A stretch of DNA of 64,000 bases from Marinoscillum sp049115815 (GCA_049115815.1 JAGDZO010000004.1:186001-250000); one strand, 5' to 3'. Positions 16,864-24,864 are shown, numbered from the stretch's first letter. Notes: a model not told the origin generated them from the letters alone. Program-made: numbers and translations.

Positions 16864-17235
16864 TCTTGTACACTTACACTTGACAACCGATTAAGGTAAA
16901 TGAAATCACTTTAACCTACTTGTATTATGGTAAATCTAGTAGATTTTTTGTTATCCAAACCATTAACCGCTAATCGGTTCTCTAAATGCCAATGCTTCAC
17001 CGGAGAATGACGTAGTGGTGTTGTCTGGGAAATTGATGCACCCATCTAGTCCTCGTTTGTAACGAGGATTCCTAAAATTTCAAGTTTGCAACTTGCCTTA
17101 GTGTCCCTGAGATTCCCCGATCTACGCTTCGCTACGTCGGAGAATGACGTGGTGGTGTTAGCTTGGAAATCTCATGTTGAGCTCATCGAAACATAGATAT
17201 TTCCTTACCTTCTAGCTAGGAAGTTTCTTATGAGT

Positions 17236-17294
17236 TCTGCCTTCGTAGATTGCTGGCTTTCAATGTCACGGAACTAAGTTCCGCGCCAGATGCG
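17236..17294 (+). repeat. 59-bp direct repeat, copy 2
   Basis: This differs from 16303-16361 at only three positions. The CGGAAC/GTTCCG palindrome is intact, with spacer TAA instead of AAA: one of the three differences falls in the loop, which preserves pairing. Confidence 0.9.
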
Positions 17295-17319
17295 AGTCGC
17301 CTAGACTGGGGAATCTATA

Positions 17320-17369
17320 GGTTCATTAGACCTCCAAGGTTTTCAAAACCTTGGAGGTCTGAGTGAACC
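17320..17369. repeat. 22-bp composite hairpin downstream of gcvP
   Basis: An inner perfect inverted repeat (17328-17343 with 17345-17360, 16 bp, single C at the centre) is flanked by an outer GGTTCA/TGAACC arm (17320-17325 with 17364-17369). A small internal loop separates the two arms. The structure is very stable on either strand and lies 85-134 bp beyond the gcvP stop, so it could also end that transcript, though no U-tract follows. It may instead be a REP-type element. Confidence 0.85.
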
Positions 17370-17383
17370 GGTCTCGTGTTACT

Positions 17384-17416
17384 AACTTTCATAAAGTTTC
17401 AAACTTTAGGAAAGTT
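17384..17416. repeat. Second composite hairpin downstream of gcvP
   Basis: The inner palindrome AAAGTTT-C-AAACTTT (17393-17407) is enclosed by an outer AACTTTC/GAAAGTT arm (17384-17390 with 17410-17416) with 2-nt internal loops. This repeats the plan of the adjacent larger hairpin: outer arm, small internal loop, inner arm, single central C. Confidence 0.75.
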
Positions 17417-17453
17417 CTTGAAGACAAACCTATTAGGCCTGAGCTGAAGTGAA

Positions 17454-20315
17454 TTAGGCGTCAGCGTATTCCGAAAGGGGAACACAACTACACATGAGAT
17501 TTCTGTCACCAAATGCACTGTCGATTCTGCTCACAGAAGGCCAAAACTTATTGTGTCTTAGTTCTGGCAGTGGGAAGACAGCCTTCTCCCTAGAGTAAGG
17601 CAACTCCCAGTTCTCGGCCAATGCCGTTCTCTGCGTATGAGGAGCATTTTTCAATACATTATTGTCCTTGTCTGCTACTCCTGAGATCACTTCTTCCACC
17701 TCCTGACGGATAGAGATCATCACATCGCAGAATCGGTCCATCTCAGATTTTCCCTCACTTTCGGTAGGTTCTATCATCATGGTACCGGCCACTGGAAACG
17801 AAACAGTCGGTGCATGGTAGCCATAATCCATCAAACGCTTAGCAATATCTTCTACTTCCACACCAAATTTTTTGAAGTCTCTACAGTCTATGATTAGCTC
17901 ATGAGCATTTCGTCCCTTCTCGTTGGCATACAGAATCGGATAGTGCCCTTCTAGTCTTTTGCCGATATAGTTGGCATTGAGGATGGCCAATTCTGTAGCA
18001 GCCTTCAGACCTTCTCCGCCCATCATGGCTATGTATGCATGAGATATAGGAAGAATACTTGCGCTACCAAACGGGGCACTCGATACATTGACGTCATCTA
18101 CTCCTGCATTGGAAGAACCGGGAAGGAAAGGGGCCAAATGAGCGGCTACTCCAATAGGTCCCATACCTGGGCCACCTCCTCCATGAGGGATGCAGAAAGT
18201 TTTATGAAGGTTTAGGTGACAAACATCCGCTCCAATCATAGCCGGAGAGGTTAGCCCTACCTGAGCATTCATATTGGCGCCATCCATATATACCTGACCG
18301 CCATGTTCATGGATCATTTCACAGATCTCGATGATACTTTCCTCATATACACCATGAGTGGAAGGATAGGTGACCATCAAGCCACCTAGATTTTCGCTGT
18401 GTTGGGTTGTTTTGGCTTTTAAGTCCTCCAAGTCAATGTTACCTAGTTCATCGCATTTCACTATCACCACTTGCATACCCGCCATCACCGCGCTCGCAGG
18501 GTTGGTACCATGAGCAGACGATGGTATGAGTACTATATTTCTATGGTGATTATTGTTGGCTTGGTGATAAGCACGAATAACCATCAATCCTGCAAATTCT
18601 CCTTGTGCTCCAGAATTTGGTTGGAAGGAAACGGCTGCAAAACCTGTGATCTCTGCTAACCAATCATGCAATTCGCCGATCATTTCGGTGTACCCCAATG
18701 TCTGGTCTGATGGCGCAAAAGGATGGATGTTTCCAAATTCCGGCCATGTGACGGGGATCATTTCCGTCGTAGCGTTCAATTTCATGGTACATGATCCAAG
18801 CGAAATCATAGAATGCACCAATGAAAGGTCTTTGTTTTCCAATCGCTTCATGTATCGAAGCATTTCATGCTCAGTCTGGTAATAGTTAAATACCTCATGG
18901 CTCATGAAATCGGTTGTCCGGTTCAATGGTGCGGGGAAGTCCAAAGTCACTTCCGAAGCGACAGTTGCATATGGCTTACCGATGGCTTCCGCCAATACAT
19001 CAGCTACGTCCTGAGCGTCTTTAGGACTATGTGTTTCATCATAAGAGACAAGCACTTGGCCTTCCAGGTATCTGAAATTCATTTCCCGAGCAACCGCTCC
19101 TTCTTTCAATCTGGCAAGCTGCGTTTCATCCATTGCGATACGTAGGGTGTCAAAGAAGTAAGGATTTTCATTGATCAACCCGATACTATTGAGCGCATCG
19201 GAAGTGGACTTAGCCAATCCATGGACTCTAGCCGCAATGCCTTTAAGCCCCTTGGGACCATGATATACTGCATACATAGAGGCCATGACGGCCAATAGCA
19301 CTTGAGCTGTGCAGATATTGGAAGTTGCACGTTCTCTTTTGATGTGTTGCTCCCGTGTTTGGAGCGCCATACGATATGCCGGGTTGCCTTCTCTGTCTTT
19401 GGAGACTCCAATGATTCTGCCCGGAATGTGTCTTTTGAAATCTTCTTTAGTCGCAAAGAATGCCGCATGAGGACCTCCAAATCCCATTGGTACACCAAGT
19501 CGCTGGGATGTACCCACTACTACATCGGCACCCCATTCACCCGGAGGAGTGAGTAGGCAAAGGCTCAATAAGTCAGTAGCTACCGCAATCGTAACGTCGT
19601 TCTCTTTGGCTGCAGCCACGAAACTTGCTCTGTCCTTGACTTCACCAAAGTTATCTGGGTATTGCAAAAAGACTCCTACCAGTTCGGGATCAGTTAGATC
19701 ATATTGCGTCATGTCAGTGATGACCAATTCGATACCGATAGGCTTTGCTCTTGTTTTGAGTATCTCCAATGTCTGAGGAAACACTTGTTCGTCTACCAGG
19801 AATTTGTAAGCGGCCTTTTTTGCTTTGCTTCTGGTATTGAAAAGCATGGCCACAGCTTCGGCTGCTGCCGTACCTTCATCCAGCAATGAAGCATTGGCTA
19901 GTTCCATTCCAGTCAGGTCAGTAACCATCGTTTGGTAATTGATCAATGCTTCTAACCTTCCTTGGGCTATTTCAGCTTGGTAAGGAGTATAGGCAGTATA
20001 CCAACCTGGATTTTCTAGTATGTTTCTTTGAATAACCGCCGGTACTATGGTGTTGTAATATCCCTGACCCTGAAACGATCGGAAAATTTTGTTTTTGCTG
20101 GCCGTTTTCTTCAGCGCATTGATATACTCATATTCGTTAAGCGGTTCGGGTAATTCAAGTGGTTTGCTTAGGCGAATTTTTGAGGGAATCGTTTCATCTA
20201 TCAGGGTGTCAATAGACTCAGTATTGAGCGCTGAGATCATTTGATTCTGGTCGTCTTTGTTGGGACCATTGTGACGAGTCTCAAAAGCGACTCTTTGGTT
20301 TAGATCGATCGTCAT
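17454..20315 (-). CDS. gcvP: Glycine dehydrogenase (decarboxylating), P protein
   Basis: The P protein decarboxylates glycine and passes the aminomethyl group to the lipoyl arm of the H protein. The start is set at 20315 (MTIDLNQRVAFETRHNGPN); a longer upstream frame would give an N-terminus not seen in the family. The 953-residue length fits the single-chain form. The PLP-binding lysine lies in NLHKTFCIPHGGGGPGMGP near residue 702, and ARHNGP-type and SCTMKLNATTEM motifs are present. No glycine riboswitch was seen: the leader after the -7 element (20348-20355) is only about 25-30 nt. Other gcv genes are not adjacent. Confidence 0.97.
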   Translation of the reverse strand: MTIDLNQRVAFETRHNGPNKDDQNQMISALNTESIDTLIDETIPSKIRLSKPLELPEPLNEYEYINALKKTASKNKIFRSFQGQGYYNTIVPAVIQRNILENPGWYTAYTPYQAEIAQGRLEALINYQTMVTDLTGMELANASLLDEGTAAAEAVAMLFNTRSKAKKAAYKFLVDEQVFPQTLEILKTRAKPIGIELVITDMTQYDLTDPELVGVFLQYPDNFGEVKDRASFVAAAKENDVTIAVATDLLSLCLLTPPGEWGADVVVGTSQRLGVPMGFGGPHAAFFATKEDFKRHIPGRIIGVSKDREGNPAYRMALQTREQHIKRERATSNICTAQVLLAVMASMYAVYHGPKGLKGIAARVHGLAKSTSDALNSIGLINENPYFFDTLRIAMDETQLARLKEGAVAREMNFRYLEGQVLVSYDETHSPKDAQDVADVLAEAIGKPYATVASEVTLDFPAPLNRTTDFMSHEVFNYYQTEHEMLRYMKRLENKDLSLVHSMISLGSCTMKLNATTEMIPVTWPEFGNIHPFAPSDQTLGYTEMIGELHDWLAEITGFAAVSFQPNSGAQGEFAGLMVIRAYHQANNNHHRNIVLIPSSAHGTNPASAVMAGMQVVIVKCDELGNIDLEDLKAKTTQHSENLGGLMVTYPSTHGVYEESIIEICEMIHEHGGQVYMDGANMNAQVGLTSPAMIGADVCHLNLHKTFCIPHGGGGPGMGPIGVAAHLAPFLPGSSNAGVDDVNVSSAPFGSASILPISHAYIAMMGGEGLKAATELAILNANYIGKRLEGHYPILYANEKGRNAHELIIDCRDFKKFGVEVEDIAKRLMDYGYHAPTVSFPVAGTMMIEPTESEGKSEMDRFCDVMISIRQEVEEVISGVADKDNNVLKNAPHTQRTALAENWELPYSREKAVFPLPELRHNKFWPSVSRIDSAFGDRNLMCSCVPLSEYADA

Positions 20316-20347
20316 AATTGGGGAATGGAGGTTATTTTTTCTTGCCG

Positions 20348-20355
20348 CAAATGTA
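20348..20355 (-). promoter_or_regulatory. -7 element of gcvP promoter
   Basis: On the minus strand this reads TACATTTG, an exact TAnnTTTG match, 32 nt upstream of the chosen gcvP ATG. It supports the 20315 start, because any longer gene would begin upstream of this promoter. No good -33 TTTG was found. Confidence 0.55.
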
Positions 20356-20435
20356 TAATGAATTGGACATTTGTTGAATTCCAATGATGCCTTAATATCT
20401 TGTGGCATCATTTAGTTTTCAAAAAAAATAGTGAC

Positions 20436-21899
20436 ATGAAGAAGTTCTTCATTCTTTCCATATTATGTGGATTATCAGTGAGTCTTTGCGCTCAGAATAA
20501 AACGGCTATAAAGTTTGGTAAGACAATAAGCCAAAAGGATCTCAAAGCCAGATTGGCGGTCATTGCTTCGGATAGTTTGGAAGGAAGAAATACCGGAGAG
20601 CCGGGTCAAAAAAAAGCTGCCAAATATCTCCAAGAGCAGTTTGAGCTGATGGGACTCGCTCCTTGCGTACCTACCGCGTCTGGCAAATCTTATATTCAGA
20701 CCTATCCTATAAAAAAAGTCAGTAATAGGGCAGGATACATGCGCCGAGGCGAAGAAACCAAGACCAATTTTGAAGATTACTTGTTTTATTCTCGGCAGGA
20801 GACCATGGGTGAGGAGTTTGTTGACTTTTTGTTTGCAGGCAATAAGCGTATCGACGAATTAAAGGAGATGGACTTGGAGGGCAAGTTTGTAGCAATCATC
20901 AGCGATGAGTTAACCAATTGGAGATCTGCCTCAGCTCAGTTGGAAGAACTAAAAGCAGGAGGTGTACTATTGATTAGTGAGGATAGAAGTCGATTTGAAT
21001 TTATGATAGCGCGCTATGGGCAAAGTCTGAAAAAACCCAAAATCACCTTGGAGGTCAACGATAGTTCTAACAAAATTATCATTGGCACTCCGGAATTGGC
21101 CGAATGGATTTTTGAAACTCCTTACGAGGAACTGAAATCTAATGGCTTAGGAAAAATTGGAAGAGTCATTCTCAATTCTGATATGCTGTTGGAAGACTTG
21201 GAAGCTGAAAATGTGATGGGCTTCATAGAAGGACACACCAAGCCTGAGGAGGTGCTCATTATTTCAGCACATTATGATCATATAGGAGTGAATGAAGATG
21301 GTGCCATTAACAATGGCGCGGATGATGATGGATCCGGAACTACCACAGTTCTCGAGCTGGCCGAGGCTTTTGCCAGAGCAAAGAAAGCAGGCAAAGGGCC
21401 TTACAGAAGTATTCTATTTCTGCTGGTATCTGGAGAAGAAAAAGGACTCTTAGGGAGCAAGTATTACGTTAATAATCCAATATTCCCTATCAAGAACACA
21501 GTGACTAATCTCAATGTAGACATGGTCGGACGTTCAGATCCAAATCATGAAGACAAACCCCCATACGTCTACGTCATTGGCGCGGACAGGCTATCGCAAG
21601 AGCTTCATGATATCTCAGCAGCTGCTAATGAAACTTACACAGGGATTGACTTGGACTATACCTACAATGATGAGAAAGACCCTAACAGGTACTATTACAG
21701 ATCAGATCATTACAACTTTGCCAAGAAGGGTGTGCCAATAATATTTTACTTCAATGGGACCCATGCAGATTATCATAAACCAACTGATACTATTGAGAAA
21801 ATTGAATTTGAGTTGATGGAGAAGAGGGCCAAACTCATCTACTTTACTGCTTGGGAGTTGGCAAATAGAGAAAATAGAGTAAAACTGAATTTAGATTGA
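20436..21899 (+). CDS. M28 family exported metallopeptidase
   Basis: The ATG at 20436 gives 487 residues with a signal peptide (KKFFILSILCGLSVSLCAQ). The catalytic M28 domain covers about residues 270-480 and has the two-zinc ligands in order: HYDHIG near 277, NNGADDDGSG, the catalytic pair in SGEEKGLLGSKYY, NVDMVGRSD and NGTHADYHKPTDT. The intervening ~100-250 region resembles a protease-associated insert. Such enzymes are aminopeptidases in the periplasm or outside the cell. It is divergent from gcvP and followed 4 bp later by the dihydroorotase gene. Confidence 0.92.
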   Translation: MKKFFILSILCGLSVSLCAQNKTAIKFGKTISQKDLKARLAVIASDSLEGRNTGEPGQKKAAKYLQEQFELMGLAPCVPTASGKSYIQTYPIKKVSNRAGYMRRGEETKTNFEDYLFYSRQETMGEEFVDFLFAGNKRIDELKEMDLEGKFVAIISDELTNWRSASAQLEELKAGGVLLISEDRSRFEFMIARYGQSLKKPKITLEVNDSSNKIIIGTPELAEWIFETPYEELKSNGLGKIGRVILNSDMLLEDLEAENVMGFIEGHTKPEEVLIISAHYDHIGVNEDGAINNGADDDGSGTTTVLELAEAFARAKKAGKGPYRSILFLLVSGEEKGLLGSKYYVNNPIFPIKNTVTNLNVDMVGRSDPNHEDKPPYVYVIGADRLSQELHDISAAANETYTGIDLDYTYNDEKDPNRYYYRSDHYNFAKKGVPIIFYFNGTHADYHKPTDTIEKIEFELMEKRAKLIYFTAWELANRENRVKLNLD

Positions 21900-21903
21900 A
21901 AGT

Positions 21904-23247
21904 ATGGCGAACAGAACGATAATAAGAAATGCGAGAGTGGTCAACGAGGGAAAAATCGCTGAAAATGATGTATTGATTGTTGATCAATTGATAGAAAAAA
22001 TAGCTCCTCGCATAGACGTGGATGGCTCTTGTAAAGAAATAGATGCGAAAGGCAAACTACTGATTCCCGGTTTGATAGATGATCAGGTGCATTTTCGTGA
22101 GCCGGGACTGACGCACAAGGCAGAGATTTATACTGAGGCAAAATCCGCTGTTGCAGGTGGTGTTACTTCCTTTATGGAAATGCCAAATGTGGTACCTCAA
22201 ACGACTACCCAAGAACTGTTAGAGGAAAAATATCTCATAGGGAAGAGCCGCTCATTGGCTAACTACTCGTTTTTTATGGGCGCAACCAATGATAATTTGG
22301 ATGAGGTGATGAAAACCAATCCTAAGAACGTCTGCGGTATCAAAGTATTTATGGGATCATCCACGGGGAATATGCTAGTGGATGATGAGAAAACACTCGA
22401 GCAGCTCTATGCCAACGCTCCTATATTGATGGCCACACACTGTGAGGACGAGCCTACAGTGAGAAGAAATATGCAGATCTATCAAGAAAAATATGGAGAT
22501 AACATTCCTTTTGAGATGCATCCTATCATTAGAGATGAGGAGGCTTGCTATTTATCCAGCTCGCTGGCAGTAAATCTGGCCAAGAAACACAATACCAGGC
22601 TGCATATCCTTCATATCTCTACCGGAAAGGAGACCAACCTTTTTACAAATGAAATACCTCTAGCACAAAAAAGAATCACCTCGGAAGCCTGCATCCATCA
22701 CTTATGGTTTTCTGATGAGGATTATAAAGAAAAAGCACAATGGATCAAGTGGAATCCAGCCGTAAAAACTACGAATGACAGGAGTGAAATTTGGAAAGCG
22801 TTATTGGATGACAGAATAGATGTGATAGCTACGGATCATGCACCTCATACTATCGAGGAAAAAAACAATCTGTATCCAAGTGCTCCATCAGGAGGCCCGT
22901 TAGTGCAGCATTCATTAGCGGCATTGCTTGACTTCTATCATGAGGGCAAAATAAGCTTAGAGAAAATCGTAGAGAAAGCCTGCCATGCAGTGGCAGAGTG
23001 TTTTGAGATATCAAACAGAGGTTATATACGTGAGGGTTATTCTGCCGACTTGGTGTTGGTAAATCTGGACAAACCCTGGCGTGTAGATAAAGGGAATATC
23101 CTCTCTAAATGTGGTTGGTCACCTTTTGAGGGGCACACATTTAAGTCGTCTGTAGAGAAGGTTTGGGTATCAGGACACCTGGCCTTTGATGACGGAAATT
23201 TCGATGAATCTCAAATGGGTGAACGCTTACTTTTTGAGCGTAATTAA
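21904..23247 (+). CDS. pyrC: Dihydroorotase-type amidohydrolase
   Basis: The 447-residue protein has the dihydroorotase layout: PGLIDDQVHFREPGLTHKA, the lysine that would be carboxylated at about 147 (GIKVFMGSS), ATHCEDEPTV, LHILHISTG and the catalytic Asp in IATDHAPHT. It would cyclise carbamoyl-aspartate to dihydroorotate in pyrimidine synthesis. The first His of the usual HxH metal motif is Gln61 (QVH). My recollection is that this change recurs in Bacteroidota dihydroorotases, so it may be a lineage trait rather than loss of function. Allantoinase or another cyclic amidase is the alternative. Confidence 0.85.
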   Translation: MANRTIIRNARVVNEGKIAENDVLIVDQLIEKIAPRIDVDGSCKEIDAKGKLLIPGLIDDQVHFREPGLTHKAEIYTEAKSAVAGGVTSFMEMPNVVPQTTTQELLEEKYLIGKSRSLANYSFFMGATNDNLDEVMKTNPKNVCGIKVFMGSSTGNMLVDDEKTLEQLYANAPILMATHCEDEPTVRRNMQIYQEKYGDNIPFEMHPIIRDEEACYLSSSLAVNLAKKHNTRLHILHISTGKETNLFTNEIPLAQKRITSEACIHHLWFSDEDYKEKAQWIKWNPAVKTTNDRSEIWKALLDDRIDVIATDHAPHTIEEKNNLYPSAPSGGPLVQHSLAALLDFYHEGKISLEKIVEKACHAVAECFEISNRGYIREGYSADLVLVNLDKPWRVDKGNILSKCGWSPFEGHTFKSSVEKVWVSGHLAFDDGNFDESQMGERLLFERN

Positions 23248-23250
23248 TTT

Positions 23251-23280
23251 TTTGAATAATCCCATATTAGATTACATTTG
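23251..23280 (+). promoter_or_regulatory. Promoter of tRNA-His
   Basis: TTTG at 23251-23254 and TACATTTG at 23273-23280 are exact matches to the -33 and -7 consensus of the Bacteroidota primary sigma factor, spaced 18 nt. The -7 element ends 11 nt before the mature tRNA, so the 5' leader would be only a few nucleotides. Confidence 0.8.
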
Positions 23281-23291
23281 CAGCCCAATAC

Positions 23292-23366
23292 GGTGGTTGT
23301 AGCTCAGTTGGTTAGAGCATCGGTTTGTGGTACCGAGGGTCGTGGGTTCGAGCCCCATCTTCCACC
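23292..23366 (+). tRNA. tRNA-His (anticodon GTG)
   Basis: The cloverleaf is clear: D-arm AGCTCAGTTGGTTAGAGC, anticodon stem-loop CGGT-TTGTGGT-ACCG with anticodon GTG, and T-arm GTGGG-TTCGAGC-CCCAT. The extra 5' G at 23292 is the G-1 characteristic of tRNA-His, facing C73 at 23366. CCA is not encoded. The acceptor stem GTGGTTG/CTTCCAC carries two adjacent T-T oppositions at pairs 5-68 and 6-67. Confidence 0.95.
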
Positions 23367-23381
23367 CATAATATTTTTTAT

Positions 23382-23416
23382 CCTTGACTAGGCAAGCCTA
23401 GTCAGGGATTTTTTTT
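23382..23416 (+). terminator. Intrinsic terminator of tRNA-His
   Basis: An 11-bp stem (CCTTGACTAGG with CCTAGTCAGGG, loop CAAG) is followed by A and eight T residues. Position and form fit a rho-independent terminator for the tRNA. Confidence 0.85.
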
Positions 23417-23476
23417 GTATTGTGTAGAAGAAGATTGTTACCCTATCACCTCTCCTGCTTTTTTACTGGTCAATTC

Positions 23477-23730
23477 TTAGATTCCTACTTTGACCTTAGG
23501 TGATTGTTGTTCGAAAAACTGGTCAAAGCGTTTCTGGAATTTGGTAGTTCGAACGAGAATATTAGAAAAATCGTCAAGCTCCTTTTGCACAATTTTTCCC
23601 TTCGCCAAAACATTTTTGCCAAATAAGACTTAATACATTGGCGATTATTCGGAATAATCTTTCAAAAACACTTTCGTAGATAACGCCTATTATTGAGCCG
23701 ATACGGTTGACGTAATGCCAAAAACATGGT
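23477..23730 (-). pseudogene. Frameshifted gene remnant of unknown identity
   Basis: On the minus strand two protein-like stretches lie in different frames and adjoin near 23630. The upstream one reads RIGSIIGVIYESVFERLF then RIIANVLSLIW. The downstream one reads VLAKGKIVQKELDDFSN then ILVRTTKFQKRFDQFFEQQ and SPKVKVGI before a TAA at 23477-23479. No start codon gives either piece a normal gene length. The composition is that of real helical protein, so I read this as the C-terminal part of a decayed gene with at least one frameshift. I do not recognise the family. The flanking DNA (23417-23476 and 23731-23771) shows nothing else. Confidence 0.45.
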
Positions 23731-23771
23731 CTATTTGTTCATATTCGTAATTTTAGTTTAACTTCACCTTT

Positions 23772-24074
23772 CTGAAAACAGCAAAAACCATATCGATCTT
23801 AGTGTTCATTCTTGGTGGATGTTTGACCGCATCGGCCAGTGTCAATGACGAAAAGCCCTCTGATATAAAAAGTGAATTGGCCCACGAGCCAAACCGAGAG
23901 ATCGCTCAGGAACCTGCTATAGGCGGTGCGGAAGAAGGACCCAAAGGTGAGATCCAGAAAGACACTGCTGAGACCAACTCGGTCTCAAAATTCAATTTCG
24001 TATTCTATTACATCTATAAGATGAAATACTCTGAGGATGCACTAGGAAATGAACAGTTGGAGTACGGTTTCTAA
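23772..24074 (+). CDS. Small predicted lipoprotein with atypical start codon
   Basis: Reading from CTG at 23772 gives a 100-residue product with a textbook lipoprotein signal, (M)KTAKTISILVFILGGCLTA, acylated Cys near residue 17. No in-frame ATG, GTG or TTG lies between the upstream stop and the signal, and the in-frame GTG at 23802 would delete the basic N-region. The mature part is Glu/Pro-rich (HEPNREIAQEPAIGGAEEG) and ends with an aromatic stretch, KFNFVFYYIYKMKYSEDAL. Either CTG is used as start or an ATG was lost by mutation. I do not recognise the family. The gene converges with hisA. Confidence 0.5.
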   Translation: MKTAKTISILVFILGGCLTASASVNDEKPSDIKSELAHEPNREIAQEPAIGGAEEGPKGEIQKDTAETNSVSKFNFVFYYIYKMKYSEDALGNEQLEYGF

Positions 24075-24080
24075 CTAAGC

Positions 24081-24800
24081 CTACTTCGAATAATTCTCCA
24101 GATCTTTTAGCGTTATTTTACCCTCATAGAAGGCTTTGCCGAAGATCACGCCATACAGTCCCATATCACGAAGTTTTTTGATATCGTCCATGTGTCGTAC
24201 ACCACCACTGGCAAAAATGCATAGCTCAGGGAAAGATTTTTGTAAGCGTTCGTAGAGATCAAAAGAAGGCCCCTCCATCACACCATCACGAGAAATGTCT
24301 GTGGTTTTGAGATATTTCAACCCACGATCATAAAAATACCTGATATGGTCCTCAAGCTTTATTTTAGTTTCTTTCTGCCATCCGCCTACCTTGATCAGTC
24401 CTCCGAGAGCATCCGCACTGAGTGCAATCTTTTCACGGCCGTAAGACATAATCCAATTGGAGAACAACTCCTTGTTGTACACGGCAATGGTAGCTGCTGC
24501 AATGCTTTCTGCTCCGTATTCAAAACATTTGCTTACATCTCCATCTGTATGGATGCCTCCAGCAAAGTTTACTTCCAGATTGGTATGTCCAGTAACCAAT
24601 TCCAAGGTGGAATAATTGACGGTTTTACCTTTTTTGGCTCCTTCCAGATCGATTAGGTGAACTCTGGTGACCCCATGATCCACGAATTTTTCTGCTACGT
24701 CTAATGGACTAGAATCATAGACTTTTTCATTTCCATAGTCACCTTGAGCAAGCCGGGTAGTTCTACCATTGATTACAGAAAGTGACGGTACAAGAAGCAT
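24081..24800 (-). CDS. hisA: HisA-like isomerase with altered active site
   Basis: The 239-residue sequence aligns along its length with HisA (ProFAR isomerase of histidine synthesis, a TIM barrel): VHLIDLEGAKKGK, SGGW-like VGGWQKETKIKLEDHI, TTDISRDGVMEGPSFDLY and IFASGGVRHMDDI. Asp130 (IALSADALGG) matches the second catalytic aspartate. The first is missing: where HisA has PALDLIDG this protein has PSLSVING, with Ser8 in place of Asp. Phosphate-site elements are also changed (FAGGIHTD for GGGVR, AAATIAV for VGSxAV). No other his gene is nearby, so it may be a paralogue with another substrate or a degraded enzyme; the symbol denotes homology only. Confidence 0.75.
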   Translation of the reverse strand: MLLVPSLSVINGRTTRLAQGDYGNEKVYDSSPLDVAEKFVDHGVTRVHLIDLEGAKKGKTVNYSTLELVTGHTNLEVNFAGGIHTDGDVSKCFEYGAESIAAATIAVYNKELFSNWIMSYGREKIALSADALGGLIKVGGWQKETKIKLEDHIRYFYDRGLKYLKTTDISRDGVMEGPSFDLYERLQKSFPELCIFASGGVRHMDDIKKLRDMGLYGVIFGKAFYEGKITLKDLENYSK

Positions 24801-24845
24801 ATATTAAGAGTTAGGGCTGGTAATTTTAGATCAGGTGACCTCTAA

Positions 24846-24853
24846 CAAATATA
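24846..24853 (-). promoter_or_regulatory. -7 element upstream of hisA-like gene
   Basis: The minus strand reads TATATTTG, an exact TAnnTTTG match, about 45 nt upstream of the ATG in the 64-bp gap after the response regulator gene. It implies independent transcription of the hisA-like gene. Confidence 0.5.
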
Positions 24854-24864
24854 CGTTATGACAA

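Larger units (their letters stand above)
16990..17416. repeat. REP-like palindromic repeat cluster, right copy
   Basis: This cluster occupies most of the 590 bp between the lipoprotein gene and gcvP; 16864-16989 shows nothing recognisable. It contains a partial copy (16990-17038) and a full copy (17109-17176) of the GATTCCCCG...GGAGAATGACG unit. It also holds the 16-bp CACCCATCTAGTCCTC repeat (17039-17054), TCCTCGTT/AACGAGGA (17050-17068), CAAGTT/AACTTG (17081-17095), the 59-bp repeat and two composite hairpins described separately. Order and spacing partly mirror the left cluster. No open frame of note is present. Confidence 0.85.

Noticed and set aside
16101..17416. CRISPR array
   Set aside because: Repeats differ in length and sequence, spacing is irregular, and no cas genes are near.
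16101..17416. Insertion sequence or transposon
   Set aside because: No transposase frame or terminal inverted repeats bounding a gene were seen; the palindromes are internal and numerous.
20316..20435. Glycine riboswitch upstream of gcvP
   Set aside because: The -7 element is about 32 nt from the ATG, leaving no room for a tandem glycine aptamer.
23292..24074. Prophage or integrative element attached at tRNA-His
   Set aside because: No repeat of the tRNA 3' end was found downstream and no integrase is present; only a gene remnant remains.
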